NCBI GenBank assembly: GCA_019217005.1
Contig: JAHBNG010000148.1
Span: 1 to 33,769 of the forward strand
Reading direction: 5' to 3'
DNA: 33,769 nt
DNA from: Chloroflexi bacterium TSY
GTDB lineage: Bacteria; Chloroflexota; Anaerolineae; Caldilineales; Caldilineaceae
Position 1 is the first letter of the stretch. Every line of letters begins with the position of its first letter. Under the pieces are notes generated by a model. The model ran no database searches. It was not told the DNA's origin and saw only the letters and a program-made list of their open reading frames with translations. Position numbers and translations under genes: made by a program. Below are positions 1 through 7,635 of this stretch, piece after piece.

Positions 1-49
1 TTTTGTCACATTTCTCACCTCATCTCTTTTCTTTTACCAGAAAGTAAAG
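1..49 (-). mobile_element. Left end of an IS-C copy (IS4-like), rest lies before the window
   Basis: These bases are the reverse complement of the left end of the two complete IS-C copies at 9655 and 19996: terminal CTTTACTTTCTGGTAAAAG, then the subterminal stretch ending in GTGACAAAA. The element is therefore oriented leftwards and only its outer tip is visible. From base 51 the host reading frame opens into conserved family sequence, so the insertion point in the host gene is at about 49/50. The target duplication cannot be checked because the other end is outside. Confidence 0.85.
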
Positions 50-50
50 G

Positions 51-1097
51 TTTATCTTATGTGGATATAGAGGCAATATTGAGGACGGTTTTCGCATGGG
101 CACACTGGCTGTGGCTTTGTCAGAGCGATTGCAGGCCAACGAATATCAGGCCAAGATTCCTGTCATGGTGAATTTCTACTTACGACCCTGGAAAGTGCAT
201 GTAAGAGAGTGCGCGCCGGAATTCCGCACAGCATATCAACAGGGCTTGGAAGTAGGAGATCTGGAGTGGGCAGCCTATGCAGAATTTTGTTATACGGCCA
301 TGCTCTATATCTGTGGTGAAGATTTGGTTGAGGTCCAAAAAAATATGGCAGTTTCACTGGAAGCACTTGAGCAGCTTCGTCAAGAAACACCCTACGGTTG
401 GACAAAAAAGTTCCACCAAACCGTTTCAATCTTGCTGAGTAATCAAGAAAAGCCTGAACAGCTCAGACAGGAGGCAATCGAGAGTGTCACAACGCCGAAC
501 AACTCGTCAGAGACAACGACAGATGGGCTAACGAGTTGGTACACCTATTTTGATCAAATGCTCTTATGTTATCTATTACGCGCCTACCCACAAGCGCAAC
601 AAATGAGCAGTCTGGCTTCCTCGTATCTGAATCATACGCCTGGATCGTTCCTGATTCCAGTCTATTATTTCTACGACTCACTCATTCAGTTAGCCACATT
701 GCCGACCGCCTCAAAACACGAGCAAAAACGCCAGCACAGACGAATCAAAACCAATCAGAAAAAGATGCACAAGTGGGCCAAACACGCCCCCATGAATTAT
801 CTCCATCGGTTCCATCTCATTGAAGCCGAACGTACCCGGCTCGCTGGCAAGGAGAGCTTGGCCAGAGAGCACTATGACATGGCCATTCGCCTGGCCCGTG
901 ATAACCAATACCTAAATGATGAAGCTGTCGCCTATGAACTGGCTGGTCAATTCTATATGGAAAGGGGAGATTCTCACCTGGCCCTCCACTATCTACGTGA
1001 CGCACATAACGCCTATCAACGTTGGGGGGCCAAGGTAAAGGTTAGGGATCTAGAAATACGCTACCCTCAGATTGCTATATCCATTGAAAATGCGTAG
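51..1097 (+). pseudogene. C-terminal fragment of a large AAA/helical-repeat signalling ATPase
   Basis: This is the 3' part of a large regulator whose 5' part was cut off by the IS at 1-49. The frame is open from base 51, upstream of the first ATG at 96, and the residues encoded there (GNIEDGFRMGTLA) continue the conserved family sequence, so 96 is not a genuine start. The visible part is alpha-helical, repeat-like and rich in aromatic residues. It ends with the block ALHYLRDAHNAYQRWGAKVK, which closely matches the end of the gene finishing at 19925 (AYSDYERWGATAKVKALEEQYP). That block is typical of the helical C-terminus of AAA ATPases found alone or fused to Ser/Thr kinases and histidine kinases. 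No ATPase motif lies in the remaining part, so the fragment is probably non-functional unless a start in the IS drives it. Confidence 0.75.
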
Positions 1098-1497
1098 CTC
1101 TAATTGAAAGGGCACTTCGTAGTCCCTGACTCCATCACAAGTTCGCTCCACGATTCGGTGTTATTCAGTTCATCGCCAACCACAGGTAAAGAAACGTCTG
1201 AGTCTGCCTGATTTTGCATCCGGAACCACTTGCTTCTGACAAAACGAGGAACTGCTTAGATATGCATCCTGCTAAAATTGATCACGCGCTCGTATAGGGC
1301 GTCCAAGTGCGGCCACTGCCGCACATAAACTTCACAAAAGACTCGCAAAAATGGAGGTGACGGTTTGCAACATTTATGAATCATTGCATTTCCAGAAATG
1401 GTCGCAATTAGTGTTGTGTCAAATAAGTTTCGATAGATTAATAAAGTCGATTGAAGAAGAAGGTTTTCTGTTTGTAACGGAAATTCTTTGAGGGTAA
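1098..1497. other. Intergenic stretch before the EAD1/SIR2/STAND cluster
   Basis: About 400 bases lie between the truncated AAA gene and the EAD1-FGE gene. No RNA gene or convincing promoter was recognised by eye. The only coding candidate is the 46-codon frame at 1351-1491. Because all following cluster genes run the same way with little spacing, the cluster promoter should lie here, but no confident -35/-10 pair was found. Confidence 0.5.
1351..1491 (+). CDS. Possible small protein (46 aa) upstream of the EAD1-FGE gene
   Basis: An ATG at 1351 opens a 46-codon frame that stops with TGA 6 bases before the ATG of the EAD1-FGE gene. The predicted peptide begins MEVTVCNIYESLHFQKW and has a mixed charged/hydrophobic composition with an acidic run (SIEEEGF) near the end. 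It has no recognisable domain and no membrane segment, and there is no good Shine-Dalgarno sequence before its ATG. It is either a small operon-leading protein, a translationally coupled leader peptide or a chance frame. Only its position argues for it. Confidence 0.25.
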   Translation: MEVTVCNIYESLHFQKWSQLVLCQISFDRLIKSIEEEGFLFVTEIL

Positions 1498-2526
1498 ATG
1501 ATGAATTGGAATGCCGATCTGACTGAACTGCGTGACAAGTTATTGGATTTGTATCAGCGGAATGAAGACGTGCGTCGTGTGGCAGATGACGCTGGTCTAC
1601 GATGCGAGCTGATCAACTTTCAAGATAGACCCATCAATATCTGGTATAACATTCTCGCTGAAGCCAGCCGTAGCAGGAAGCTCCGAGCCATTATCGAAAT
1701 CGCTTGCAAAGAATACCCAAACCAACGTGCGAATCTTATTCGTACCCTCGGTCTCTATCTTGCACAAGTTGATGAATTCCTCGCGACTGTTGTGCAAGAA
1801 CCGGTAACGATCTTAATACCTGCCGGAATATTTTTGATGGGCAACCCAAATGTAGAAGAGTTAGTTGTGGGGGAGTATGAGCAACATGAAGTCTATCTAT
1901 CATCGTACAGAATCGGCAAGTATCCCGTGACAAACGGGCAGTATGCCAAGTTTATCCAGCAGCATCCATACCAGGATACGCCTAGAGGTTGGTTTCTGCG
2001 CAAACCACCTGAAAGCAAATGTGATCATCCAGTGGTGGACGTCAGTTGGCATGACGCATTGGCCTACTGCAATTGGTTGAAAGACCAAACTGGGCGTGCA
2101 TACTGTTTGCCGAGTGAAGCTGAATGGGAAAAGGCTGCCAGAGGAACAGATGGCAGGCGCTATCCCTGGGGTAACAAATGGAGAGAGAGAGTTTGCAATA
2201 CAGGAACGAATGACACGACGTCCGTCACTGCTTTTCCCGATGGAAGCAGTCCATATGGCTGTGTTGATCTAGTAGGCAATGTGCAAGAGTGGACTCGCAC
2301 ACTTTGGGGAGATGATCCTGAGCAAAATGCTTTTTCATCACCGTATCGACCGCACGATGGCAGAGAGGGTTTAGATACCGACAAGTATCAGGAGAGTGTT
2401 TATCGCGTCTATCGAGGAGGCAAATTCAATGATGATCGCATGGAACTAGCTTGTTGGGCTCGAGATTGCTCTCACTCTGGCACCAAGATTCGGTGGCGAG
2501 GATTTCGGGTAGCGTGTCCAGAGTAA
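1498..2526 (+). CDS. EAD1 domain fused to a C-type-lectin/FGE-sulfatase-like domain
   Basis: A 342-residue, two-domain protein. Residues 1-85 match effector-associated domain 1 (EAD1), a small helical adaptor used in bacterial conflict and apoptosis-like networks: LRDKLLDLYQRNEDVRRVAD, then the IWYNILAEA helix and EIACKEYP. Residues from about 100 to the end form an FGE-sulfatase (formylglycine-generating-enzyme family, CLec fold) domain: IPAGIFLMG, YPVTNGQYAKF, HDALAYCNWL, CLPSEAEWEKAARG, YPWGN, LVGNVQEWT, YRGGKF and RGFRVAC. In true FGE two cysteines follow the RGG motif. Here the aligned positions appear to be Asp and Leu, so the domain is probably a non-catalytic binding or sensing module (inference). 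GAGGG lies just before the ATG at 1498, and a second ATG follows at 1501. The stop is 20 bases before the SIR2 start chosen here. It is probably the sensor or adaptor of the cluster. Confidence 0.85.
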   Translation: MMNWNADLTELRDKLLDLYQRNEDVRRVADDAGLRCELINFQDRPINIWYNILAEASRSRKLRAIIEIACKEYPNQRANLIRTLGLYLAQVDEFLATVVQEPVTILIPAGIFLMGNPNVEELVVGEYEQHEVYLSSYRIGKYPVTNGQYAKFIQQHPYQDTPRGWFLRKPPESKCDHPVVDVSWHDALAYCNWLKDQTGRAYCLPSEAEWEKAARGTDGRRYPWGNKWRERVCNTGTNDTTSVTAFPDGSSPYGCVDLVGNVQEWTRTLWGDDPEQNAFSSPYRPHDGREGLDTDKYQESVYRVYRGGKFNDDRMELACWARDCSHSGTKIRWRGFRVACPE

Positions 2527-2546
2527 TGCAAGGGGGAATACGACGG

Positions 2547-3569
2547 ATGACATCTAGGCGACGAAGACGACGCACAACAAAGGTAGGTTGGTGGCCGACG
2601 ATAGTCGAGCGCATAAAAAGTGGCAAGGTAGTGCCTGTGATCAGCAATGTGGTTAGCAATGATCTTGTGTTAGGCGGACACGCTGCACTGGTTGAAGCAT
2701 ATGCAAAGTATACAGAGTATCCTCATGCTGACATGTTGAATCTGCCTTACCTGGCACAATATGACAGTATCACCGATGAGGCCATTCACGATGAGTGGGA
2801 ATTGAAGGATGATTATATATACTTTGTCAAAGATCGACTACGCAACATTGCGACAGCCAATGATCTTGTGGAGCAGAAACTCAAAAAGAAACTTGAGGTT
2901 GTTAAGGAAAAACTCGAGGAAATGTCCTTTTCCAAGATCTGCAAGGAACTGGGCTACCCACGCTTTAAACGCGGGCGGGAAGATCTATTTCTAGCCTTGG
3001 CCAACTGCGACCTTCCTATCTATCTTACGACTAGTTATCATGGTTTCCTTGAAGTCGCCTTACGCCGGGCGCAAAAGAAACCACGTATCGAGGTATGTCG
3101 ATGGCATGAGGGACTGACAAGTATTCCTTCGGTCTTTTCAGAGGATTACGAACCGAGCGTAAAAGAACCGTTGGTCTACTATCTACATGGTTATGATCAA
3201 TATCCCCAGTCTTTGGTGCTAAGGGAAGACGATTATCTAAAATTTCTGGCCGCTGTTCGAGAAAATGTCGGGCGTGGTACTGATGCAATTCCCAGACGCA
3301 TACGACAGGCCCTAACGGAATCATCCTTGCTGTTGTTGGGCTATGACCTGCGCAGTTGGGATTTCAGGGTCTTATTCTGGGGATTAATTGAGCCGCGACC
3401 CACATTTTCGCGGCATACTAGCGCTTATGTTCAGCTCACACCCACTGGTACGGACAGAAATTACGTAGAAAAGTATCTCAAGAAGGCCGCAAACGTGGAT
3501 GTGTACTGTGGTGACATCTTTCAGTTCTGCCAGCAGCTACACTCTAGCCTGGAGGAGCAGCATGAGTAA
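2547..3569 (+). CDS. SIR2-like domain protein (candidate NADase effector)
   Basis: About 340 residues, apparently a single SIR2-like domain. Visible motifs are the N-terminal nucleotide-binding strand and loop VVPVISNVVSNDLVLGG, the DLPIYLTTSYHGFLEVAL segment (the place of TTNYD or QNID in other sirtuins), YYLHGYDQYPQSLVLREDDY with the expected catalytic His, and SLLLLGYDLRSWDFRVLF near the end. SIR2 domains in bacterial defence usually cleave NAD+ and kill or arrest infected cells; whether this one does is inferred. The ATG at 2547 is preferred because AGGGGG lies about 10 bases upstream. An ATG at 2526 overlapping the previous stop (TAATG) is the alternative. The gene ends in ATGAGTAA, which contained the original start of the next gene before a MITE landed there. 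Confidence 0.85.
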   Translation: MTSRRRRRRTTKVGWWPTIVERIKSGKVVPVISNVVSNDLVLGGHAALVEAYAKYTEYPHADMLNLPYLAQYDSITDEAIHDEWELKDDYIYFVKDRLRNIATANDLVEQKLKKKLEVVKEKLEEMSFSKICKELGYPRFKRGREDLFLALANCDLPIYLTTSYHGFLEVALRRAQKKPRIEVCRWHEGLTSIPSVFSEDYEPSVKEPLVYYLHGYDQYPQSLVLREDDYLKFLAAVRENVGRGTDAIPRRIRQALTESSLLLLGYDLRSWDFRVLFWGLIEPRPTFSRHTSAYVQLTPTGTDRNYVEKYLKKAANVDVYCGDIFQFCQQLHSSLEEQHE

Positions 3570-3572
3570 GTC

Positions 3573-3789
3573 TCAGTAGATCCAAATTTCAGGTTTTGAG
3601 AGAGAATTCTGGCTAAACAGTTGACATAAATACAAATTTGCCGGTCGATATCTAGTTTTTGCGTTAGATTTGGGCGATTTTCAGATATGAAATAGGTTGT
3701 TTTCTGTAACCGAAATCTGAATAAATGACTCCAAAATCCCTGCAATCTCGACTGAAAATAGCCAAAAACGCCAAATTTGGATCTACTGA
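3573..3789 (+). mobile_element. MITE-2 copy A (217 bp) at the start of the nSTAND1-SIR2 gene
   Basis: A 217-bp element bounded by perfect 17-bp inverted repeats TCAGTAGATCCAAATTT, with no transposase. The same sequence occurs inverted at 15877-16256, with one base difference seen by eye once the nested MITE-1 is removed. Flanks are GTC on the left and TTC on the right, an imperfect 3-bp duplication. The second copy has a clean GAC/GAC duplication. Removing the element and one 3-bp flank joins ATGAGTAAGTC to TCTTAAAAACCC in frame with the nSTAND1 protein (MSKSLKNPYVG), showing that it was inserted after the third codon. Confidence 0.85.
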
Positions 3790-6076
3790 TTCTCTTAAAA
3801 ACCCATATGTAGGGTCACGCACCTTTACGCGACAAGAGAGCGATTGGTTTTTTGGTCGCGAACGTGAGGCGCGCGAGCTACTGTCGGTGGTTATTTCCGA
3901 ACGGCTGGTCCTTTTCTATGCCCAGTCTGGTGCGGGCAAGAGTTCACTGCTCAACACCCGTCTGATTCCACAGCTAGAGAAGGCGGAATATGAAGTGCTG
4001 CCCATTGGCCGAGTTGGTGGCGAATTGCCAGAAGGTGTGACCACCGTTGACAATATATTTACGTTCAACCTGCTTCTCAGTCTGGACCAAAGTGGCAAAA
4101 ACCCAAATCGTTTTGCGCATATGACGATAGCGAACTTTTTGGCAAATCTAACCAACCCAGATGGCAAACAGTACGTTTATGACAAAACTTCTGCCACCGT
4201 GACTGCAGAGGAAGAAGGGGATTACGAAGAGTTGCCCTACGTTCTCATTATCGACCAGTTTGAAGAGCTTTTTACAACTCACCTAAATCGCTGGCAAGAT
4301 CAGGCAAAATTTCTGCGCCAACTAAACCAGGCAATGGTGGATGATCCGCTGCTGTGGGTTGTGCTCACACTGCGCGAGGATTATATAGCAGCGCTAGATC
4401 CGTTTGCCCTACTTTTCACTGATAAGATGCGCGCTCGTTTCTACATGGAACGCATGGACTATGATGCCGCACTGGAAGCCATCATGAAGCCCGCGGCAAT
4501 GGAAGAATGCGCCTTTACCCCTAAAGCTGCCAAAGCGCTTGCTGATAACCTGCGCCAGGTGCGCGTTCATGGACAAGACGAGATCCAGTTAGGACGCTAT
4601 GTTGAACCAGTACAGCTACAGGTAGTCTGTTATCAACTCTGGGAGAAGCTAAACGAGCAGAAAGTCAATCGCATCAGGCTGAAACATGTAAAGGAAGCTG
4701 GGGACGTTGACGCTGCATTATCCACTTTTTATGAGCAAGCGATTCACGCGACTTTGGTACAGACCAATGTCTCTGAGTTTGAGTTGCGCAACTGGTTTGA
4801 TCAGAAATTGATCACAGAGGCCGGAACCCGCAGCACGGTCTTTCGGGGGACGGAGAAGAGCGACGGTTTGACCAACCAGGCGGTAGATCTGCTGGTGACC
4901 CAGTTCTTGCTGCGATCCGAAAGAAGAGCTGGAGGAATCTGGTATGAGTTGATACACGATCGCTTTATCGAACCGATTCGCGCATCGAACCGAGAATGGG
5001 GAGGATTCGTATTTGAAGTTGAACCACTGGAGATTGTTGCAGGAGAGCCGGTACACCTAACCTGGGAGGTTGTTGACGCCGACGAAGTGCGTATCGACGG
5101 ACTCGATTCAGAGATTCGTTCAGCCCGCGGCAACGCAATTGACTATCCCCAACATACAACATTTTATGAATTAACCGCATTGCGAGTTGGTACAGCGCCC
5201 GTTACAAGCCGTATTTACAAAGTTTCTGTTGAGAGAAGACCTGTCGCTATACCCAAAAGTCGCATTAATTGGGATTACGTTGCTGACTCTGTCCATCGAG
5301 AACGAGTTCTCCCGGTTATCAGCAACCAGGTTATCAACGAGATGCTTTTTGGTAGCATCAGTTTGGCTAAGGCTTGGGCCGACGAAGTTGATTATTCAGT
5401 GATTGCGGAGTGCGCAATTGTTGACGTCGCCCAATTTTTAAGTGTACAAGATCGTTTGAAGACCAAATGGCAATACTTGGAGTTTCTGAAATACAGTTTA
5501 TGGAATGTAGCCAGATTGGAACCAGACGCCGATCAGATTTTCCTAGACAAAGTCAAACGTGAAGTCAGGGAGCTGACATTCTCACAATTAGGCATTGCTC
5601 GATTACGGCGTCCAAACTTTGAAAAAGAAAACAGGAATCCCTTAACTCTTTTGGCTTCGCTGCCTCTACCAATTTATGTAACGACCAGCTATCATCGCTT
5701 CATAGAAGCTGCATTGAGCTCAGTGGGGAAGACGCCAAAAACCCAGGTATATCCATGGAGTGAAAGTGCTCACGATGTTTTGCCCGATGATTTGACGCAG
5801 GATTTACACTTTGCAGCTACAATAAACAAACCTTTAGTTTATCACTTACACGGTATTGATGACTACCCTGAATCTCTGGTTTTGACCGAAGACGACCATC
5901 TTGAGTTCTTAGTCAAAATTGTGCAGGATATGAACAGGCCAGGTATTATTCCATCCGGGGTGCTTTACCCCTTAGCCCACAATCTTCTACTGTTGCTCGG
6001 TTACAATGACTTGCAGTCTTGGGACTCAAGAGTACTTTTTCATGGAATTATCGGGCAGGTTCAGAACAAGGGATGA
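3725..6076 (+). CDS. nSTAND1 NTPase-Ig-like-SIR2 fusion, start replaced by a MITE and 3' end cut by IS-A
   Basis: 783 residues are encoded here. Residues 1-22 come from MITE-2. The nSTAND1 NTPase starts at NPYVGSRTF, with Walker A AQSGAGKSS (66-74) and Walker B YVLIIDQFEELF (Asp177), and continues to the helical ELIHDRFIEPI segment (about 408-418). Residues 428-505 resemble an Ig-like beta sandwich (IVAGEPVHLTWEVVDADEV, TTFYELTA). A SIR2 domain begins near 515: VLPVISNQVINEMLFG, YVTTSYHRFIEAAL, VYHLHGIDDYPESLVLTEDD with the expected His, and LLLLLGY. The last residues before the stop at 6076 are read from IS-A. Before the insertion the frame continued at 9258-9434. STAND ATPases sense a ligand and oligomerise to activate an effector, so this is a sensor and NADase in one chain, with SIR2 C-terminal rather than N-terminal as in Avs5-type proteins. 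The truncated SIR2 has lost its last 60 or so residues. Confidence 0.8.
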   Translation: MTPKSLQSRLKIAKNAKFGSTDSLKNPYVGSRTFTRQESDWFFGREREARELLSVVISERLVLFYAQSGAGKSSLLNTRLIPQLEKAEYEVLPIGRVGGELPEGVTTVDNIFTFNLLLSLDQSGKNPNRFAHMTIANFLANLTNPDGKQYVYDKTSATVTAEEEGDYEELPYVLIIDQFEELFTTHLNRWQDQAKFLRQLNQAMVDDPLLWVVLTLREDYIAALDPFALLFTDKMRARFYMERMDYDAALEAIMKPAAMEECAFTPKAAKALADNLRQVRVHGQDEIQLGRYVEPVQLQVVCYQLWEKLNEQKVNRIRLKHVKEAGDVDAALSTFYEQAIHATLVQTNVSEFELRNWFDQKLITEAGTRSTVFRGTEKSDGLTNQAVDLLVTQFLLRSERRAGGIWYELIHDRFIEPIRASNREWGGFVFEVEPLEIVAGEPVHLTWEVVDADEVRIDGLDSEIRSARGNAIDYPQHTTFYELTALRVGTAPVTSRIYKVSVERRPVAIPKSRINWDYVADSVHRERVLPVISNQVINEMLFGSISLAKAWADEVDYSVIAECAIVDVAQFLSVQDRLKTKWQYLEFLKYSLWNVARLEPDADQIFLDKVKREVRELTFSQLGIARLRRPNFEKENRNPLTLLASLPLPIYVTTSYHRFIEAALSSVGKTPKTQVYPWSESAHDVLPDDLTQDLHFAATINKPLVYHLHGIDDYPESLVLTEDDHLEFLVKIVQDMNRPGIIPSGVLYPLAHNLLLLLGYNDLQSWDSRVLFHGIIGQVQNKG

Positions 6077-6121
6077 GTTAGGTTTACAAAATTGAAATGG
6101 GCACGTTAAAAAGAGAATAGG

Positions 6122-7501
6122 TTAAAGAGCCAGTTGCTGTTGAGGCTGAAGAATGGCATCAAGGGCGTCAGCCAAAGAAGGGACATAGGAATCGGTAGCC
6201 AGTTCTAAGGGTGAGTGACCGGAGCGTTTGCCACGTGAGAAGGTGCGATGATTCCAAAAGAGCTGTAAAAGAGCGGCCAACCAATCGGGCAAAGAGCGAT
6301 GGATTGCAAGAAAGGGCCTGAGCCAAGCATGAAAGGATTCAGCTAGAGAAGAAGCCCGATGGAAGCGATCCAGTGCATGCCAGAAGGCAAGAGCCATAGG
6401 CTGCAATGAGGGAGGGAAAAGCTGTTCAATGGGAAGTTGATGGTCATGGCGATAAGTCCAGAGGTGTGTGATGAAGGCTTCGTACTCAGGTGAGAGGTTC
6501 TGGCGGAGGGGAGCCAGGGATAGTTCCAGGCGACGGAGGGGAGCCAGCAATGTAGGTAGATTCTGCTGCAGTTGGGTGGCAAAGTGTGCAATTTCATCGC
6601 GGTTCATCTCCATCATAAGTTGGGTGGCAGCCAGAATGGTTTGTTGCGCGGCATCTGTGTTGACAAGCTGCCCGGTCGGTGAAATCGGCTCCAGTGCCTG
6701 ACGGACCGTTCGGAGAAGCCATGTCCAGTTCTCGTGCAAGTCAACTGCTGTCAGCACCGTTTGGTCGGCAACCTCGAGAGTCACTGTGCATTTGCGTGGT
6801 CGCCCAGGGCGACGTGCAGGAGCAGTCTGCTCGTCCAACTCTTGCCAAGCTACGTCACGGTCGGTCATGGCCTGGTCCATTTCTCTCTCCAGACGTTGGG
6901 TGATTTTGGTGCCATTCTGCATTTGGTGAAAGAGGTCATAGGAGTGTGGCGCATTCATCCCCGCTGCCTTGGCTCCTGCCTGAATGCCCAAAGCCCCATC
7001 GGTCACCAAGTCATCAAAGGTGATGCCTCGCTCGAGCAATTCGAGAAACTTCAACCCCCATGTTGTTTCATCTCGGGCATCGGCTGCTGAGATATTCAAC
7101 AGCGCAAACGATGCTCCGTCCACCACCGTCAGGCACGGTTGGTCGCCACAGAAAATTTCATCCGCTTCCCCCAACACCGGCAGCGTCGGCACCATGCTCT
7201 CATTGTACGCCGATGCCAGTTCTCCAACTTCCGCCAGCGTCCCTTGGATGAATCCCACCGACCGCTCCACACCTAGCAGCAACCCCAACCCCCTTTGGAT
7301 ATCTCGTACGCTTCCTCGCAGCATCGGCAACACCGTTATGGTTCGTCGGATGAACGTCTCATCCACTTCGATCACATGGCTTTTCGGCTGCGGTCCTGGA
7401 CTCACTGGCGACAAGATCGCTTTCAGCGCCGCTTCACCGCTCTCTCTCAACTTATAGAGCCACGTTCGAGACACATTGTACGCCGTTGACAGTTCGCTCA
7501 C
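6122..7501 (-). CDS. IS-A transposase (DDE type, family not assigned)
   Basis: 459 residues from GTG at 7501. It opens with a helix-turn-helix (VSELSTAYNVSRTWLYKLRE). Likely catalytic region: LGEADEIFCGDQPCLTVVDG (first Asp), DDLVTDGALGIQAGAKAAG (second Asp) and RASSLAESFHAWLRPFLAIH (Glu), followed by FWNHRTFSRGKRSGHSPLEL. A proline/arginine linker with an AT-hook-like RRPGRPRK lies mid-protein. The true start is probably the ATG at 7560, which has AAGGAG 7 bases upstream and reads MSEYRTDP. One base lost or gained in the CCCCC tract near 7540 would join that to IIVNPNREWGRVSELS. As read, the gene is frameshifted near its start, and the GTG at 7501 may or may not be used. The downstream end is 69 bp from the IS left end. 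Confidence 0.8.
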   Translation of the reverse strand: MSELSTAYNVSRTWLYKLRESGEAALKAILSPVSPGPQPKSHVIEVDETFIRRTITVLPMLRGSVRDIQRGLGLLLGVERSVGFIQGTLAEVGELASAYNESMVPTLPVLGEADEIFCGDQPCLTVVDGASFALLNISAADARDETTWGLKFLELLERGITFDDLVTDGALGIQAGAKAAGMNAPHSYDLFHQMQNGTKITQRLEREMDQAMTDRDVAWQELDEQTAPARRPGRPRKCTVTLEVADQTVLTAVDLHENWTWLLRTVRQALEPISPTGQLVNTDAAQQTILAATQLMMEMNRDEIAHFATQLQQNLPTLLAPLRRLELSLAPLRQNLSPEYEAFITHLWTYRHDHQLPIEQLFPPSLQPMALAFWHALDRFHRASSLAESFHAWLRPFLAIHRSLPDWLAALLQLFWNHRTFSRGKRSGHSPLELATDSYVPSLADALDAILQPQQQLAL

Positions 7502-7562
7502 TCTCCCCCACTCTCGATTCGGGTTGACAATGATAGGGGGTCTGTTCGATACTCTGACATTT

Positions 7563-7623
7563 AGAGGCTCCTTTTTGGCTATTTTGGTCTGAACACCCTT
7601 ATTTTGCCTGAACAGGAGCCTCT
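7563..7623 (-). promoter_or_regulatory. Hairpin that can sequester the IS-A transposase ribosome-binding site
   Basis: AGAGGCTCCT at 7563-7572 and AGGAGCCTCT at 7614-7623 are perfect 10-bp inverted repeats. In the transposase mRNA the second arm holds the AAGGAG Shine-Dalgarno sequence that sits 7 bases before the ATG at 7560. A transcript entering from outside would fold and hide the site, whereas a promoter inside the loop would make an mRNA lacking the first arm. This layout is known for IS10/IS50-type translational protection; its operation here is inferred. Confidence 0.5.
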
Positions 7624-7635
7624 TTCTCTAACCTA

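Noticed and set aside
1498..2526. Diversity-generating retroelement target (FGE/CLec proteins are frequent DGR variable proteins)
   Set aside because: The C-terminus is not enriched in AAC/AAT-type codons, and no reverse transcriptase or template repeat is present in the window.
3573..3789. Attenuator or intergenic regulatory region of the cluster
   Set aside because: Perfect terminal repeats and a near-identical inverted copy within another gene show that it is a mobile element.
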